A DNA stretch of 64,000 bases from Micromonospora globbae (GCF_003610785.1 NZ_RAQQ01000017.1:1-64000), one strand, 5' to 3'. Numbered from the stretch's first letter, positions 42,789 through 51,208 are shown. Made by a program: numbers and translations. The notes: a model not told the origin generated them from the sequence alone.

Positions 42789-44226
42789 GACGCACAGCCT
42801 ACGGATACCGGAACTGACGATCCCGGCCCGGCCGGACGCCCCCGGTTGGCCGGCCACGGTCGGTCCCGGCGACGCGGGTGATCCGGCGGTCAACGACGTC
42901 GACGTCATCCGGGTCCGCGGTGACGCCCGGCTGGCCGGGACGGTGCACGTGGTCGGCGCGAAGAACTCGGCGCTGAAGCTCATGGCCGCCGCGCTGCTCG
43001 CGCCCGGCCGCAGCGTGATCACCAACGTCCCCCGGATCACCGACATCGCGATCATGGGGGAGGTGCTGCGCCGGCTCGGCTGCGACGTCCGGTTCGACGC
43101 CGACGACCCGGTGGACCCGATGGTGGCCCGCGGCGGGGTCGCGCGGTCCCGGTCGGTGTCCATCGACGTGCCCGAGCAGCCCGGCACGGACGCCGACTAC
43201 GACCTGGTGCGCCGGCTGCGCGCGTCCATCTGCGTGCTGGGGCCCCTGCTGGCCCGCCGGGGGTACGTGCGGGTGGCCCACCCGGGCGGTGACGCCATCG
43301 GCTCGCGCGGGCTGGACATGCACATCTCCGGGCTCACCCGGATGGGCGCGGAGATCTCCGGGGAGCACGGCTTCGTCATCGCGTCCGCCCCGCACGGCCT
43401 GCACGGCGCCGAGATCATGCTGGACTTCCCGAGCGTGGGCGCCACGGAGAACCTCGTCATGGCGGCGGTGCTGGCCCGCGGCGCCACCGTGATCGACAAC
43501 GCCGCCCGGGAGCCGGAGATCGTCGACATCTGCACGATGCTCCAGCAGATGGGGGCGCAGATCTCCGGCGCCGGCACCTCCACCCTGCACATCGAGGGGG
43601 TGCCCGCGCTGCGGCCGGTGCGCCACGCCACCGTGGGCGACCGGATCGTGGCCGGCACCTGGGCGTTCGGTGCCGCCATGACCCGGGGGGACGTCACGGT
43701 CACCGGGGCGGACCCGGCCTTCCTGGAGGTCGCGCTCGACAAGCTCGTCGCCGCGGGCGGGCTCGTGGAGACCCGGGCGGACGCGTTCCGCATCCGGATG
43801 GACGACCGGCCGGCGGCGGTCGACGTGGTCACGCTGCCCTTTCCCGGCTTCGCCACCGACCTGCTGCCGATGGCCATCGGGCTCGCCGCGGTCAGCGAGG
43901 GTGCCTCGCTCATCACCGAGAACATCTTCGACGGGCGGTTCATGTTCGCCAACGAGATGATGCGGCTCGGGGCGGACATCAAGACCGACGGGCACCACGC
44001 GCTGGTGTGCGGCCGCGAGCGCCTCTCCGGGGCGCCGGTGCGCGCCACCGACATCCGGGCCGGCGCCGGCCTGATCATCGCCGGGCTCTGCGCGGACGGG
44101 GTCACCGAGGTGTCCCACGTGCACCACGTGGACCGGGGATACCCGGACTTCGTGGCCGATCTGCGGGCGCTCGGCGTGGAGGTCGAGCGCGGCACGGCGC
44201 CGGAGGAGCCGGACCTCACCATCTGA
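42787..44226 (+). CDS. murA: UDP-N-acetylglucosamine 1-carboxyvinyltransferase
   Basis: 479 aa from ATG at 42787, supported by GAGGTGG 6 nt upstream; an ATG at 42766 is also in frame. It has an N-terminal extension of about 50 residues over the usual 420-430. It adds enolpyruvyl to UDP-GlcNAc, the first committed step of peptidoglycan synthesis. Substrate residues are in 'VVGAKNSALKLMAAALL' (K59), and the catalytic Asp in 'FPGFATDLLPM'. The loop that carries Cys115 in E. coli reads 'HPGGDAIGSRG' here, with Asp169 at that place. This change is known from Mycobacterium and makes the enzyme insensitive to fosfomycin. Confidence 0.95.
   Translation: MTHSLRIPELTIPARPDAPGWPATVGPGDAGDPAVNDVDVIRVRGDARLAGTVHVVGAKNSALKLMAAALLAPGRSVITNVPRITDIAIMGEVLRRLGCDVRFDADDPVDPMVARGGVARSRSVSIDVPEQPGTDADYDLVRRLRASICVLGPLLARRGYVRVAHPGGDAIGSRGLDMHISGLTRMGAEISGEHGFVIASAPHGLHGAEIMLDFPSVGATENLVMAAVLARGATVIDNAAREPEIVDICTMLQQMGAQISGAGTSTLHIEGVPALRPVRHATVGDRIVAGTWAFGAAMTRGDVTVTGADPAFLEVALDKLVAAGGLVETRADAFRIRMDDRPAAVDVVTLPFPGFATDLLPMAIGLAAVSEGASLITENIFDGRFMFANEMMRLGADIKTDGHHALVCGRERLSGAPVRATDIRAGAGLIIAGLCADGVTEVSHVHHVDRGYPDFVADLRALGVEVERGTAPEEPDLTI
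42796..42801 (-). promoter_or_regulatory. -10 box for leaderless pduO
   Basis: TAGGCT on the minus strand, 7 nt before the ATG at 42788. It lies inside the first codons of murA. Confidence 0.5.
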
Positions 44227-44240
44227 GCGCCGACCACGGC

Positions 44241-44270
44241 TTAGCCGTCGTTCAGCTCGCCGACTAGGGT
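44241..44270 (+). promoter_or_regulatory. Promoter of the 3-hydroxybutyryl-CoA dehydrogenase gene
   Basis: TTAGCC (44241-44246), 18-nt spacer, TAGGGT (44265-44270), followed by the ribosome site GCGAGGGAGAG before the ATG at 44307. It lies between murA and the dehydrogenase gene. Confidence 0.45.
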
Positions 44271-44306
44271 GCTGGCAGACACCCAATCAGGCGAGGGAGA
44301 GAACAG

Positions 44307-45155
44307 ATGGCGGGTCGACTCGCGGTCGTCGGGGCCGGGCTGATGGGCTCCGGGATCGCCCAGGTGGCGGCGCAGGCTGGCTGGCAGGTGACGCTCCGGG
44401 ACCTGGACGACGCGGCCACCGGCCGGGGCATCGACGGCATCCGGCGGTCGCTGGAGAAGTTCGCCGAGAAGGGGAAGATCGAGGCGTCCGAGGTCGAGGC
44501 GACCCTGGGGCGGATCACCCCGACCACCGACCTGGAGGCCGCGGCCGACGCGGACATCGTCGTGGAGGCGGTCTTCGAGCGGCTGGAGGTCAAGCACGAG
44601 GTCTTCCGGGCGCTGGACAAGATCTGCAAGGCCGACGCGGTCCTCGCCACCAACACCTCGGCCATTCCCGTCACCCAGATCGCCGCGGTCACCGAGCGCC
44701 CCGAGTCGGTGGTGGGCACCCACTTCTTCTCGCCGGTGCCGATGATGAAGCTCTGCGAGCTGGTCCGCGGCTTCAAGACGAGCGACGCCGCGCTGGCCAC
44801 CGCCCGGGCGTTCGCCGAGGAGATCGGCAAGACGGTGGTCGTGGTCAACCGGGACATCGCCGGGTTCGTCACCACCCGCCTCATCGCCGCCCTCGTCGTG
44901 GAGGCGGTCAAGCTGGTCGAGTCCGGTGTCATCTCGGCCGAGGACCTGGACACCGCCTGCCGGCTGGGCTTCGGTCACGCCATGGGCCCGCTGGCCACCA
45001 CGGACCTGACCGGCGTCGACGTGCTGCTGCACGCGGCGAAGAACATCTACACCGACACGGCCGACGAGAAGTTCTTCCCGCCGGAGCTGCTCCAGCGCAT
45101 GGTCACCGCGGGCGACCTCGGCCGCAAGACCGGCAAGGGCTTCTACACGTACTGA
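44307..45155 (+). CDS. hbd: 3-hydroxybutyryl-CoA dehydrogenase
   Basis: 282 aa. Oxidises or forms 3-hydroxybutyryl-CoA with NAD(P). The Rossmann motif is 'VVGAGLMGSGIAQVAAQAG'. The catalytic segment 'GTHFFSPVPMMKLCELV' contains the active-site His, and 'NRDIAGFVTTRL' is followed by the C-terminal helical domain ending 'GRKTGKGFYTY'. It could feed crotonyl-CoA into the ethylmalonyl-CoA route, whose mutase lies 2 kb downstream. A bidirectional terminator follows. Confidence 0.94.
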   Translation: MAGRLAVVGAGLMGSGIAQVAAQAGWQVTLRDLDDAATGRGIDGIRRSLEKFAEKGKIEASEVEATLGRITPTTDLEAAADADIVVEAVFERLEVKHEVFRALDKICKADAVLATNTSAIPVTQIAAVTERPESVVGTHFFSPVPMMKLCELVRGFKTSDAALATARAFAEEIGKTVVVVNRDIAGFVTTRLIAALVVEAVKLVESGVISAEDLDTACRLGFGHAMGPLATTDLTGVDVLLHAAKNIYTDTADEKFFPPELLQRMVTAGDLGRKTGKGFYTY

Positions 45156-45163
45156 TCGTGCGA

Positions 45164-45204
45164 AAGGGCCCCCTGTTGCCGCGCGGCGGCAGCAGGGGGC
45201 CCTT
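45164..45204. terminator. Bidirectional terminator between convergent genes
   Basis: A 12-bp perfect outer stem (45164-45175 with 45193-45204, AAGGGCCCCCTG and its complement) is extended by seven inner pairs with a 3-nt loop. It lies between the dehydrogenase gene and the ABC permease gene. Confidence 0.85.
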
Positions 45205-45213
45205 CGTGCGCCG

Positions 45214-46059
45214 TCAGCCGTCGCGGCGCGTGGTCCAGCGGAACGTGGTCAGGCAGAGCACCAGGCCGATCACGCACCAGGCGGCGAGGACCACGGCGAC
45301 GCGGCCCAGCTCGAACGAGCCGCCCGCCTCCTGCGCGCCGAAGCTGTCTGGCAGGAAGACGGCCCGCAGCCCCTGGCACATCCACTTGAGCGGGAAGAGC
45401 GCCGCCACCTGCTGCATCCACGTGGGCAGCTCGGTGAAGACGAAGAACACCCCGGAGATGAACTGCAGCACGAGCGCCACCGGGGTGACGACGGCCGAGC
45501 CGCTGCGCGCGGTGCGGGCCAGCGACGAGATCGCGATGCCGCAGAGGGTGCAGGCGGTCACGCCGAGCACCGCCACCCAGCCGAACGTGAGCCAGCGCCC
45601 GGCGGTCGAGGGCAGGTCGAGGTCGAAGAAGGCGACCGAGACGGCGAGCAGCAGCAGCGTCTCGGCCACACCGATCGCCACCACCATGATCACCTTGCCG
45701 GCGAAGTACACCCACTTCGGCATGGGCGTGCCCCGGTAGCGCTTGAGCACCCCGCGGTCCCGTTCGATGGGGATCCAGATGCCGAGGTTCTGGAAGCTCA
45801 CCGTCATGAGGCCGGTGGCGATCATCCCGGTGATGAAGTACTGGGTGTAGCTGACCCCGGGCGCGATCTCGTCGTTGAAGATCGCCGCGAAGATCAGGAT
45901 CATGATGACCGGGAAGCCCATCGTGAAGACGACGGACTCCCGGCTGCGCAGGAACTGGGTGATCTCCAGCCGGCCCTGCCGCAGACCGAGCGCGACCGGT
46001 CCGACCCGCCGGGTCGGGACGGCGGGGCGGGTCGCCGGCTTCGAGGTGGTGGTCGTCAT
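45214..46059 (-). CDS. ABC-2 type transporter permease
   Basis: 281 aa with six predicted membrane helices after a 40-residue cytosolic start. The sequence matches ABC2_membrane permeases of the drug or daunorubicin exporter type ('YFITGMIATGLMTVSFQNLG', 'QFISGVFFVFTELPTWMQ'). It pairs with the ATPase encoded just upstream; the genes overlap by 4 nt (ATGA). The substrate cannot be told. Confidence 0.92.
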   Translation of the reverse strand: MTTTTSKPATRPAVPTRRVGPVALGLRQGRLEITQFLRSRESVVFTMGFPVIMILIFAAIFNDEIAPGVSYTQYFITGMIATGLMTVSFQNLGIWIPIERDRGVLKRYRGTPMPKWVYFAGKVIMVVAIGVAETLLLLAVSVAFFDLDLPSTAGRWLTFGWVAVLGVTACTLCGIAISSLARTARSGSAVVTPVALVLQFISGVFFVFTELPTWMQQVAALFPLKWMCQGLRAVFLPDSFGAQEAGGSFELGRVAVVLAAWCVIGLVLCLTTFRWTTRRDG

Positions 46060-46904
46060 CGGTGTCCGATCATCGTGAGGTAGACGTCTTCCAGGGTCGG
46101 CCGGGTCACGGTCAGGCCGGGCACCTCGCCGCCGAAGCGCGCGGCCAGCTCCGCGACCAACGCCGTCGGCGTCGCGCTCTGCGCGCTCTCCAGCGCCCCC
46201 TCGGGCGTACGCCAGGAGACGGTGGCCAGCGCGGCCTGCCGGTTGCCCAACTGGTCCGGCGCGGCGACCTCCACCACCTGCCCGCCGGCGATCACACCGA
46301 CCCGGTCCGCGAGGGCCTCCGCCTCGTCGAGGTAGTGGGTGGTGAGCAGGATCGTGGTGCCGGCGGCGGCCAGGTCGCGGATCAGTTCCCAGAAGTCCCG
46401 GCGCGCCTCCGGGTCGAAGCCGGTGGTCGGTTCGTCGAGGAAGAGGAGTTCGGGCCGGCCGATGATGCCCAGCGCCACGTCGAGCCGGCGCTTCTGCCCG
46501 CCGGAGAGGGAGTGCGTGCGGGCCCGCCGCTTGTCGCCGAGACCGACGCGTTCGATCACCTTCTCCGGGTCGTCGGCGTCCGGGTAGAAGCCCGCGAAGT
46601 GCCGCACCACCTCGGCCACGGTCAGCTCGTCGAACTCGCCGGTGCCCTGGAGCACGATGCCCACGCGGGAGCGCCAGTCCGGGGCCGGCGCGGCCGGGTC
46701 GCTTCCCAGGACGCGTACCTCGCCGGCGTCGCGCCGGCGGTAGCCCTCCAGGATCTCCACCGTGGTGGTCTTGCCGGCGCCGTTGGGGCCCAGCAGGGCG
46801 AAGACCTCGCCACGGCGGACGTCGAGGTCGACGCCGGCCACCGCGACGTTGTCGCCGTACGCCTTGCGCAGCCCCCGTACGGAGATCGCCAGCTCGTCAT
46901 CCAT
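46056..46904 (-). CDS. ABC transporter ATP-binding protein (DrrA type)
   Basis: 282 aa. Walker A 'GPNGAGKTTTVEILEGYRR', Q-loop 'VGIVLQGTGEFDELTVAEV', signature 'SLSGGQKRRLDVALGI', Walker B 'ELLFLDEPTTGFD' and H-loop 'TILLTTHYLDEAE'. The C-terminal 60 residues resemble the DrrA regulatory tail. It drives export by the overlapping ABC-2 permease. It is divergent from the mutase gene. Confidence 0.94.
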   Translation of the reverse strand: MDDELAISVRGLRKAYGDNVAVAGVDLDVRRGEVFALLGPNGAGKTTTVEILEGYRRRDAGEVRVLGSDPAAPAPDWRSRVGIVLQGTGEFDELTVAEVVRHFAGFYPDADDPEKVIERVGLGDKRRARTHSLSGGQKRRLDVALGIIGRPELLFLDEPTTGFDPEARRDFWELIRDLAAAGTTILLTTHYLDEAEALADRVGVIAGGQVVEVAAPDQLGNRQAALATVSWRTPEGALESAQSATPTALVAELAARFGGEVPGLTVTRPTLEDVYLTMIGHR

Positions 46905-47043
46905 GCCGTCAAGTGTGCTTCGTGACGGAGGCCGAGCGGCGGGCGGGGTGTGGTGGTCGCGCCCATGTCACGCCCTTCGGGCCCGGGCGTCCCCTCCATG
47001 GACCTGTGTAATTTTCCACAGCCCAAGTGACTGAACGGTAACT

Positions 47044-47049
47044 TAGACT
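47044..47049 (+). promoter_or_regulatory. -10 box for leaderless ecm
   Basis: TAGACT ends 6 nt before the ATG at 47056. No ribosome site is present. An overlapping TAACTT (47039-47044) is an alternative. Confidence 0.55.
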
Positions 47050-47055
47050 CCGGCC

Positions 47056-49062
47056 ATGGACGAGAAGGGTCTCCCGGGCCGGTTGCCGGAGCGCGACCGC
47101 CCGTGGGTGATGCGCACGTACGCCGGGCACAGCTCGGCCGCCGCGACCAACGCCCTCTTCCGCCGCAACCTGGCCAAGGGGCAGACCGGCCTGTCGGTCG
47201 CCTTCGACCTGCCCACCCAGACCGGGTACGACCCGGACCACGAGCTCGCCGCCGGCGAGGTGGGGCGGGTGGGTGTCCCGGTCGCCCATCTCGGTGACAT
47301 GCGGGCGCTGTTCGACGGCATCCCGCTCGCCGAGATGAACACGTCCATGACCATCAACGCTCCGGCCATGTGGCTGCTCGCCCTCTACGCCACCGTCGGC
47401 GTCGAGCAGGGCGCGGAGCGGGCCCGGCTCGCCGGCACGACGCAGAACGACATCATCAAGGAGTACCTGTCCCGGGGGACGCACATCTTCCCGCCGGCGG
47501 CGTCGCTGCGGCTCACGGCGGACGTCATCGCGTACACGCTGCGCGAGATGCCGCGCTGGAACCCGGTGAACATCTGCTCGTACCACCTCCAGGAGGCCGG
47601 CGCCACGCCCGTGCAGGAGGTGGCGTTCGCGCTGGCCACCGCGGTCGCGGTGCTCGACACCGTCCGGGACGCGGGTCAGGTGCCCGCCGAGCGGATGGGT
47701 GACGTGGTGCAGCGCATCTCGTTCTTCGTCAACGCCGGGGTGCGCTTCGTCGAGGAGATCGCCAAGATGCGGGCGTTCGGCGCGCTCTGGGACGAGATCA
47801 CCCGGGACCGGTACGGCGTGGCCGACCCGAGGCAGCGGCGGTTCCGCTACGGCGTGCAGGTCAACTCGCTGGGCCTCACCGAGGCGCAGCCGGAGAACAA
47901 CGTCCAGCGGATCGTGCTGGAGATGCTCGGCGTCACGCTCTCCCGCGACGCCCGGGCCCGCGCCGTGCAGCTGCCCGCGTGGAACGAGGCGCTGGGCCTG
48001 CCCCGCCCGTGGGACCAGCAGTGGTCGCTGCGGATGCAGCAGGTGCTCGCGTACGAGTCGGACCTGCTCGAGTACCCCGACCTCTTCGCCGGCTCCCACG
48101 TGATGACGGCGCTCGTGGACGAGATCGTGGCCGGGGCGCGGGTCGAGCTGGAGAAGGTGCTGGAGATGGGCGGCGTGGTCACCGCCGTGGAGACCGGCTA
48201 CCTGAAGAGCGCCCTGGTCGCCTCGCTCGCGCAGCGGCGCCGCCGGATGGAGTCGGGCACGGATGTGGTGGTCGGCGTCAACCGGTTCACCGAGACCGAA
48301 CCGTCCCCGCTGACCGCGGCCGGCGCGCAGGCGATCGAACAGGTCGACCCGGCCGTGGAGGCGCAGGCGGCGAGCGCCGTCCGTGCGTGGCGGGCCGGGC
48401 GGGACGCGGGAGCGGTGGACGCCGCGCTGGCGCGGCTGCGGGCCGACGCGGCGACGGCCACGAACCTGATGCCGGCGACGCTGGAGTGCGTGCGGGCCGG
48501 CGTGACCACGGGGGAGTGGGCCGGGGCGCTGCGCCAGGTCTTCGGCGAGTACCGGGCGCCGACCGGCCTGGCCGGCGCCGGCACCGCGGGTGCCGACGGG
48601 GGGCTGGCCGCCGTGCGGGCCCGGGTCGCGGCGACCGCGCGGGAGTTGGGCAGCGGTCGGCTGCGCCTGCTGGTCGGCAAGCCCGGCCTGGACGGCCACT
48701 CCAACGGGGCCGAGCAGATCGCGGTACGCGCCCGCGACGCCGGCTTCGAGGTGATCTACCAGGGCATCCGGCTGACCGCGGGGCAGATCGTGGCGGCCGC
48801 CGTGGAGGAGGACGTCGACCTCGTCGGGCTCTCGGTCCTCTCCGGCTCGCACCTGGCGGCCGTCCCGGCGGTGCTCGACGGGTTGCGTGCCGCGGGGCGG
48901 GGTGACCTGCCGGTGGTCGTCGGGGGCATCATCCCGGCCGGGGACGCCGCGCAGCTGCGAGACGCCGGCGTGGCCCGCGTCTTCACGCCGAAGGACTTCG
49001 CCCTGACCGGCATCGTCGACGAGCTGGTGACGGTGATCCGCGAGGCGAACGGGCTGACCTGA
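47056..49062 (+). CDS. ecm: Ethylmalonyl-CoA mutase (MeaA-like, B12-dependent)
   Basis: 668 aa. A single-chain coenzyme-B12 mutase. The N-terminal TIM barrel (1-520) has 'FDLPTQTGYDPDHELA', 'TSMTINAPAMWLLALY' and the MeaA-type segment 'VNSLGLTEAQPENNVQ' with 'AWNEALGLPRPWDQQWSLR'. Methylmalonyl-CoA mutases have a different sequence there. The C-terminal cobalamin domain has D546-G-H548-S-N-G, 'GLSVLSGSHL' and 'VVVGGIIP'. It converts ethylmalonyl-CoA to methylsuccinyl-CoA in the ethylmalonyl-CoA pathway of acetate assimilation. The other key enzyme, crotonyl-CoA carboxylase/reductase, is not in this window. Confidence 0.88.
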   Translation: MDEKGLPGRLPERDRPWVMRTYAGHSSAAATNALFRRNLAKGQTGLSVAFDLPTQTGYDPDHELAAGEVGRVGVPVAHLGDMRALFDGIPLAEMNTSMTINAPAMWLLALYATVGVEQGAERARLAGTTQNDIIKEYLSRGTHIFPPAASLRLTADVIAYTLREMPRWNPVNICSYHLQEAGATPVQEVAFALATAVAVLDTVRDAGQVPAERMGDVVQRISFFVNAGVRFVEEIAKMRAFGALWDEITRDRYGVADPRQRRFRYGVQVNSLGLTEAQPENNVQRIVLEMLGVTLSRDARARAVQLPAWNEALGLPRPWDQQWSLRMQQVLAYESDLLEYPDLFAGSHVMTALVDEIVAGARVELEKVLEMGGVVTAVETGYLKSALVASLAQRRRRMESGTDVVVGVNRFTETEPSPLTAAGAQAIEQVDPAVEAQAASAVRAWRAGRDAGAVDAALARLRADAATATNLMPATLECVRAGVTTGEWAGALRQVFGEYRAPTGLAGAGTAGADGGLAAVRARVAATARELGSGRLRLLVGKPGLDGHSNGAEQIAVRARDAGFEVIYQGIRLTAGQIVAAAVEEDVDLVGLSVLSGSHLAAVPAVLDGLRAAGRGDLPVVVGGIIPAGDAAQLRDAGVARVFTPKDFALTGIVDELVTVIREANGLT

Positions 49063-49063
49063 C

Positions 49064-49360
49064 TCAGCGCTCGTCGTACGTCATGCAGTCGGCCATGTCG
49101 TTGTCCGGGCCGACGCGGATCGCCGGGGCGCGGCACTCCAGCTGCTCGTTGTGCCGGCAGTCCGCCCGCTGGCACGCGCCGACCTGGGCGACCATCTCGG
49201 CCACACCGGCGCGTACCGGCATCTCCACGAACGTGTGGCAGTGGGCGTGGTCGGCGCTGCCGATCGTGATGGCGAAGGCGTGGCAGTCACCGGTGTGGTT
49301 GTACGCGCAGGCGGCGACCACACATTCCTCGACGCGCGGCATCTGCATGGCTGCGGTCAT
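49064..49360 (-). CDS. Cys-rich protein with two DUF1540 domains
   Basis: 98 aa from ATG at 49360, with GAGGAGGT upstream. Two tandem copies of a DUF1540-like unit: 'EECVVAACAYNHTGDCHAF' with 'ADHAHCHTF', and 'GACQRADCRHNEQLECRAP' with 'MADCMTY'. Each has four cysteines plus histidine, a plausible small metal site. The function is unknown. It lies tail to tail with ecm, 1 nt apart. Confidence 0.85.
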   Translation of the reverse strand: MTAAMQMPRVEECVVAACAYNHTGDCHAFAITIGSADHAHCHTFVEMPVRAGVAEMVAQVGACQRADCRHNEQLECRAPAIRVGPDNDMADCMTYDER

Positions 49361-49870
49361 GCCGACCTCCTCTGGCCTTTTGCCCGATTCTATGTTTTCG
49401 CCCTGATTGTCGCGACCGATCCGTGACACGCGGGCGCGACGGTCTCGCGGAGTCACCCACCGTCTGTCCGGTTCCGGGTGATCCGCCGCCCCGGGGGCCG
49501 GTGTCCGGTACGGCGGGCGGACCGCCGCCCCACAACAGGCCAACCTCCGCCGGCATGTCCGCTTCGACGGTGTGACCGGCGGCACCCGAGGCCCGGAATC
49601 GTCGGCGGCCCGGGGCCGTTGACATCCCCGACGGCCGAGGGAGGACGCCGGTCGGGCCGCGGAGCCGCGAGCCCGGTGCGGAATGCCGACGGGACCCCGG
49701 TCGTTGGAGATGGACCCGGCGCCGTGTGGCACCCCCGCCCGCGGGCCGCCCGTGACGGCCGACGAGCCGGTCACGGATATCCCCCGAGTCTTCGAGCGCC
49801 CGACGAGGTGCTTACAGCCGCGTGCCCAACCCCCCGGTCGCGTGGCTGTCAACCCCCGAAGGAGCTTGTC
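49361..49870. other. 510-bp intergenic region, long 5' region of the lytic enzyme gene
   Basis: No credible gene. The left end holds the DUF1540 promoter (minus strand). The rest precedes the secreted lytic enzyme and is GC-rich with several short hairpins. In actinobacteria many wall-hydrolase genes have a cyclic di-AMP (ydaO-type) riboswitch here; its conserved blocks were looked for and not found convincingly. A ribosome site GAAGGAG lies at 49858-49864. Confidence 0.4.
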
Positions 49871-50461
49871 ATGAACACGATCCTGCGGAAGAGCGTGCTC
49901 GGTATCGCTGGTCTGGCGTTCGCCGGTGGCGTGGTCGGTGGCCCGATCGCGGCCCACACCAGCGGCCACCACACCGTCGACGCGCGGCCGGTGGCGGTCG
50001 TGCAGACCGACAAGCCCGACACCGGGAAGCTGATCCCGCACGGCACTCAGGGTGCGCAGTCGCGTATCGAGCTGAACGACGAGCAGGTCGCGAACGTCAA
50101 GGCGATCATCGCGGCGACGAAGAAGTCCGGTATGGACGAGCGGGCGGCGGTCATCGCGATCGCGACGAGCCTGCAGGAGTCGAAGCTGGAGAACCTGGGC
50201 CACCTGGGTGACGCCAACGACCACGACTCGCTGGGCCTGTTCCAGCAGCGCCCGAGTTCGGGTTGGGGTACGCCGGAGCAGATCACCGATCCGGAGTACT
50301 CGACGATGGCGTTCCTCAAGGGCCTCAAGCAGGTCGACGGCTGGCAGGACATGCCGCTGACCGACGCCGCCCAGACGGTGCAGGTGTCGGCCTACCCGGA
50401 CGCCTACGCCCAGTGGGAGCAGCAGGCCGCTGACCTGGTGGCCCAGTACTGGAACAGCTGA
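49871..50461 (+). CDS. Secreted lysozyme/transglycosylase-like protein
   Basis: 196 aa from ATG at 49871. Signal peptide (1-28, 'VLGIAGLAFAGGVVGGPIAA'), then a 50-residue linker and a small lytic-transglycosylase-like domain: 'AAVIAIATSLQESKLENL' (Glu in QES as the likely acid), 'DSLGLFQQRPSSGWGT', 'YSTMAFLKGLKQV', 'AQTVQVSAYPDAYAQWE'. Related proteins occur in actinobacterial wall hydrolases and conjugative elements. It probably acts on peptidoglycan outside the cell. A perfect terminator follows. Confidence 0.82.
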   Translation: MNTILRKSVLGIAGLAFAGGVVGGPIAAHTSGHHTVDARPVAVVQTDKPDTGKLIPHGTQGAQSRIELNDEQVANVKAIIAATKKSGMDERAAVIAIATSLQESKLENLGHLGDANDHDSLGLFQQRPSSGWGTPEQITDPEYSTMAFLKGLKQVDGWQDMPLTDAAQTVQVSAYPDAYAQWEQQAADLVAQYWNS

Positions 50462-50476
50462 CAATCGCACGACCAC

Positions 50477-50514
50477 ACGCTGGCCGGCACCCCCCTCGGG
50501 GTGCCGGCCAGCGT
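50477..50514. terminator. Bidirectional terminator
   Basis: Perfect 17-bp stem (50477-50493 with 50498-50514, ACGCTGGCCGGCACCCC and its complement) with a 4-nt loop, between the convergent lytic enzyme and DUF4126 genes. Confidence 0.85.
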
Positions 50515-50519
50515 CGTGC

Positions 50520-51137
50520 CTACACCCGGAAACCGGCCGCGCGCGCGGCCCGCCGCTCCCGCCGGCGGTCGGCGCGGCGGCGCCGGAACCAGAGGACGAA
50601 CGCGACCAGCCCGACCAGGAAGAGCAGCACCAGCACCGGCAGGAGGATCGCCACCACGGACATCAGCACGCTTGTGGCGTCCTCGGCCGTGCTGGCCACG
50701 GGGGCGCCGACCCCCGCCGTCGTGGCGTTCACCACCGGGCGGGCCGCCGACTTGAGCAGGTGCACGCCGAGGGCGATGAGCACGCCGATCGCCACCGGCA
50801 CCCACTCGTGGGAGGAGAAGAACGTGCCGGGGTCGCTCACCGTCACCGTCTCGGCGGTCGACCCCGCGCCGAACGCGAGGCCGCCGGCGGTCGGCCGGAC
50901 CACCGTCTGCACCACGTCGTTGACGTGGTCGACGACCGGCACCTTGTCGGCGACCACCTCGACGGCGAGCAGCGCCGCGAGGATGCCCAGGACCCAGCCG
51001 TCACCCAGCCAGGTCCAGCCGCTGGGCAGGTCGACCAGGTCGGTGTACCGGGCCAGCAGACCCATGGTGAGCAGGGGAATGTAGGCGTTCAGGCCCGCCG
51101 AGGCCGCGAGGCCGGTGCCGGTGAGGAGTTCGAGCAC
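50520..51137 (-). CDS. DUF4126 family membrane protein
   Basis: 205 aa from GTG at 51137. Four to five membrane helices; the DUF4126 start 'GTGLAASAGLNAYIPLLTMG' is clear. The C-terminus is highly basic (RRRRADRRRERRAARAAG). Function is unknown. A GATGCT hexamer 6 nt before the start may be its -10 box. It is divergent from nucS. Confidence 0.85.
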   Translation of the reverse strand: MLELLTGTGLAASAGLNAYIPLLTMGLLARYTDLVDLPSGWTWLGDGWVLGILAALLAVEVVADKVPVVDHVNDVVQTVVRPTAGGLAFGAGSTAETVTVSDPGTFFSSHEWVPVAIGVLIALGVHLLKSAARPVVNATTAGVGAPVASTAEDATSVLMSVVAILLPVLVLLFLVGLVAFVLWFRRRRADRRRERRAARAAGFRV

Positions 51138-51196
51138 CGTCTCAGCATCCCACCGGCACGCCAGTGCCGCTCGCCGGCGAACCGGGGCTCCTCCGC

Positions 51197-51202
51197 TACC
51201 CT
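51197..51202 (+). promoter_or_regulatory. -10 box for leaderless nucS
   Basis: TACCCT ends 6 nt before the GTG at 51209. No ribosome site. Confidence 0.6.
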
Positions 51203-51208
51203 CGTCGG

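Noticed and set aside
47056..49062. Methylmalonyl-CoA mutase large subunit
   Set aside because: The single-chain plan and the PENNVQ / LPRPWDQQWSLR segments match MeaA/ethylmalonyl-CoA mutase instead.
49430..49870. ydaO (c-di-AMP) riboswitch before the lytic enzyme gene
   Set aside because: The conserved internal blocks were not found; only short similar strings occur.
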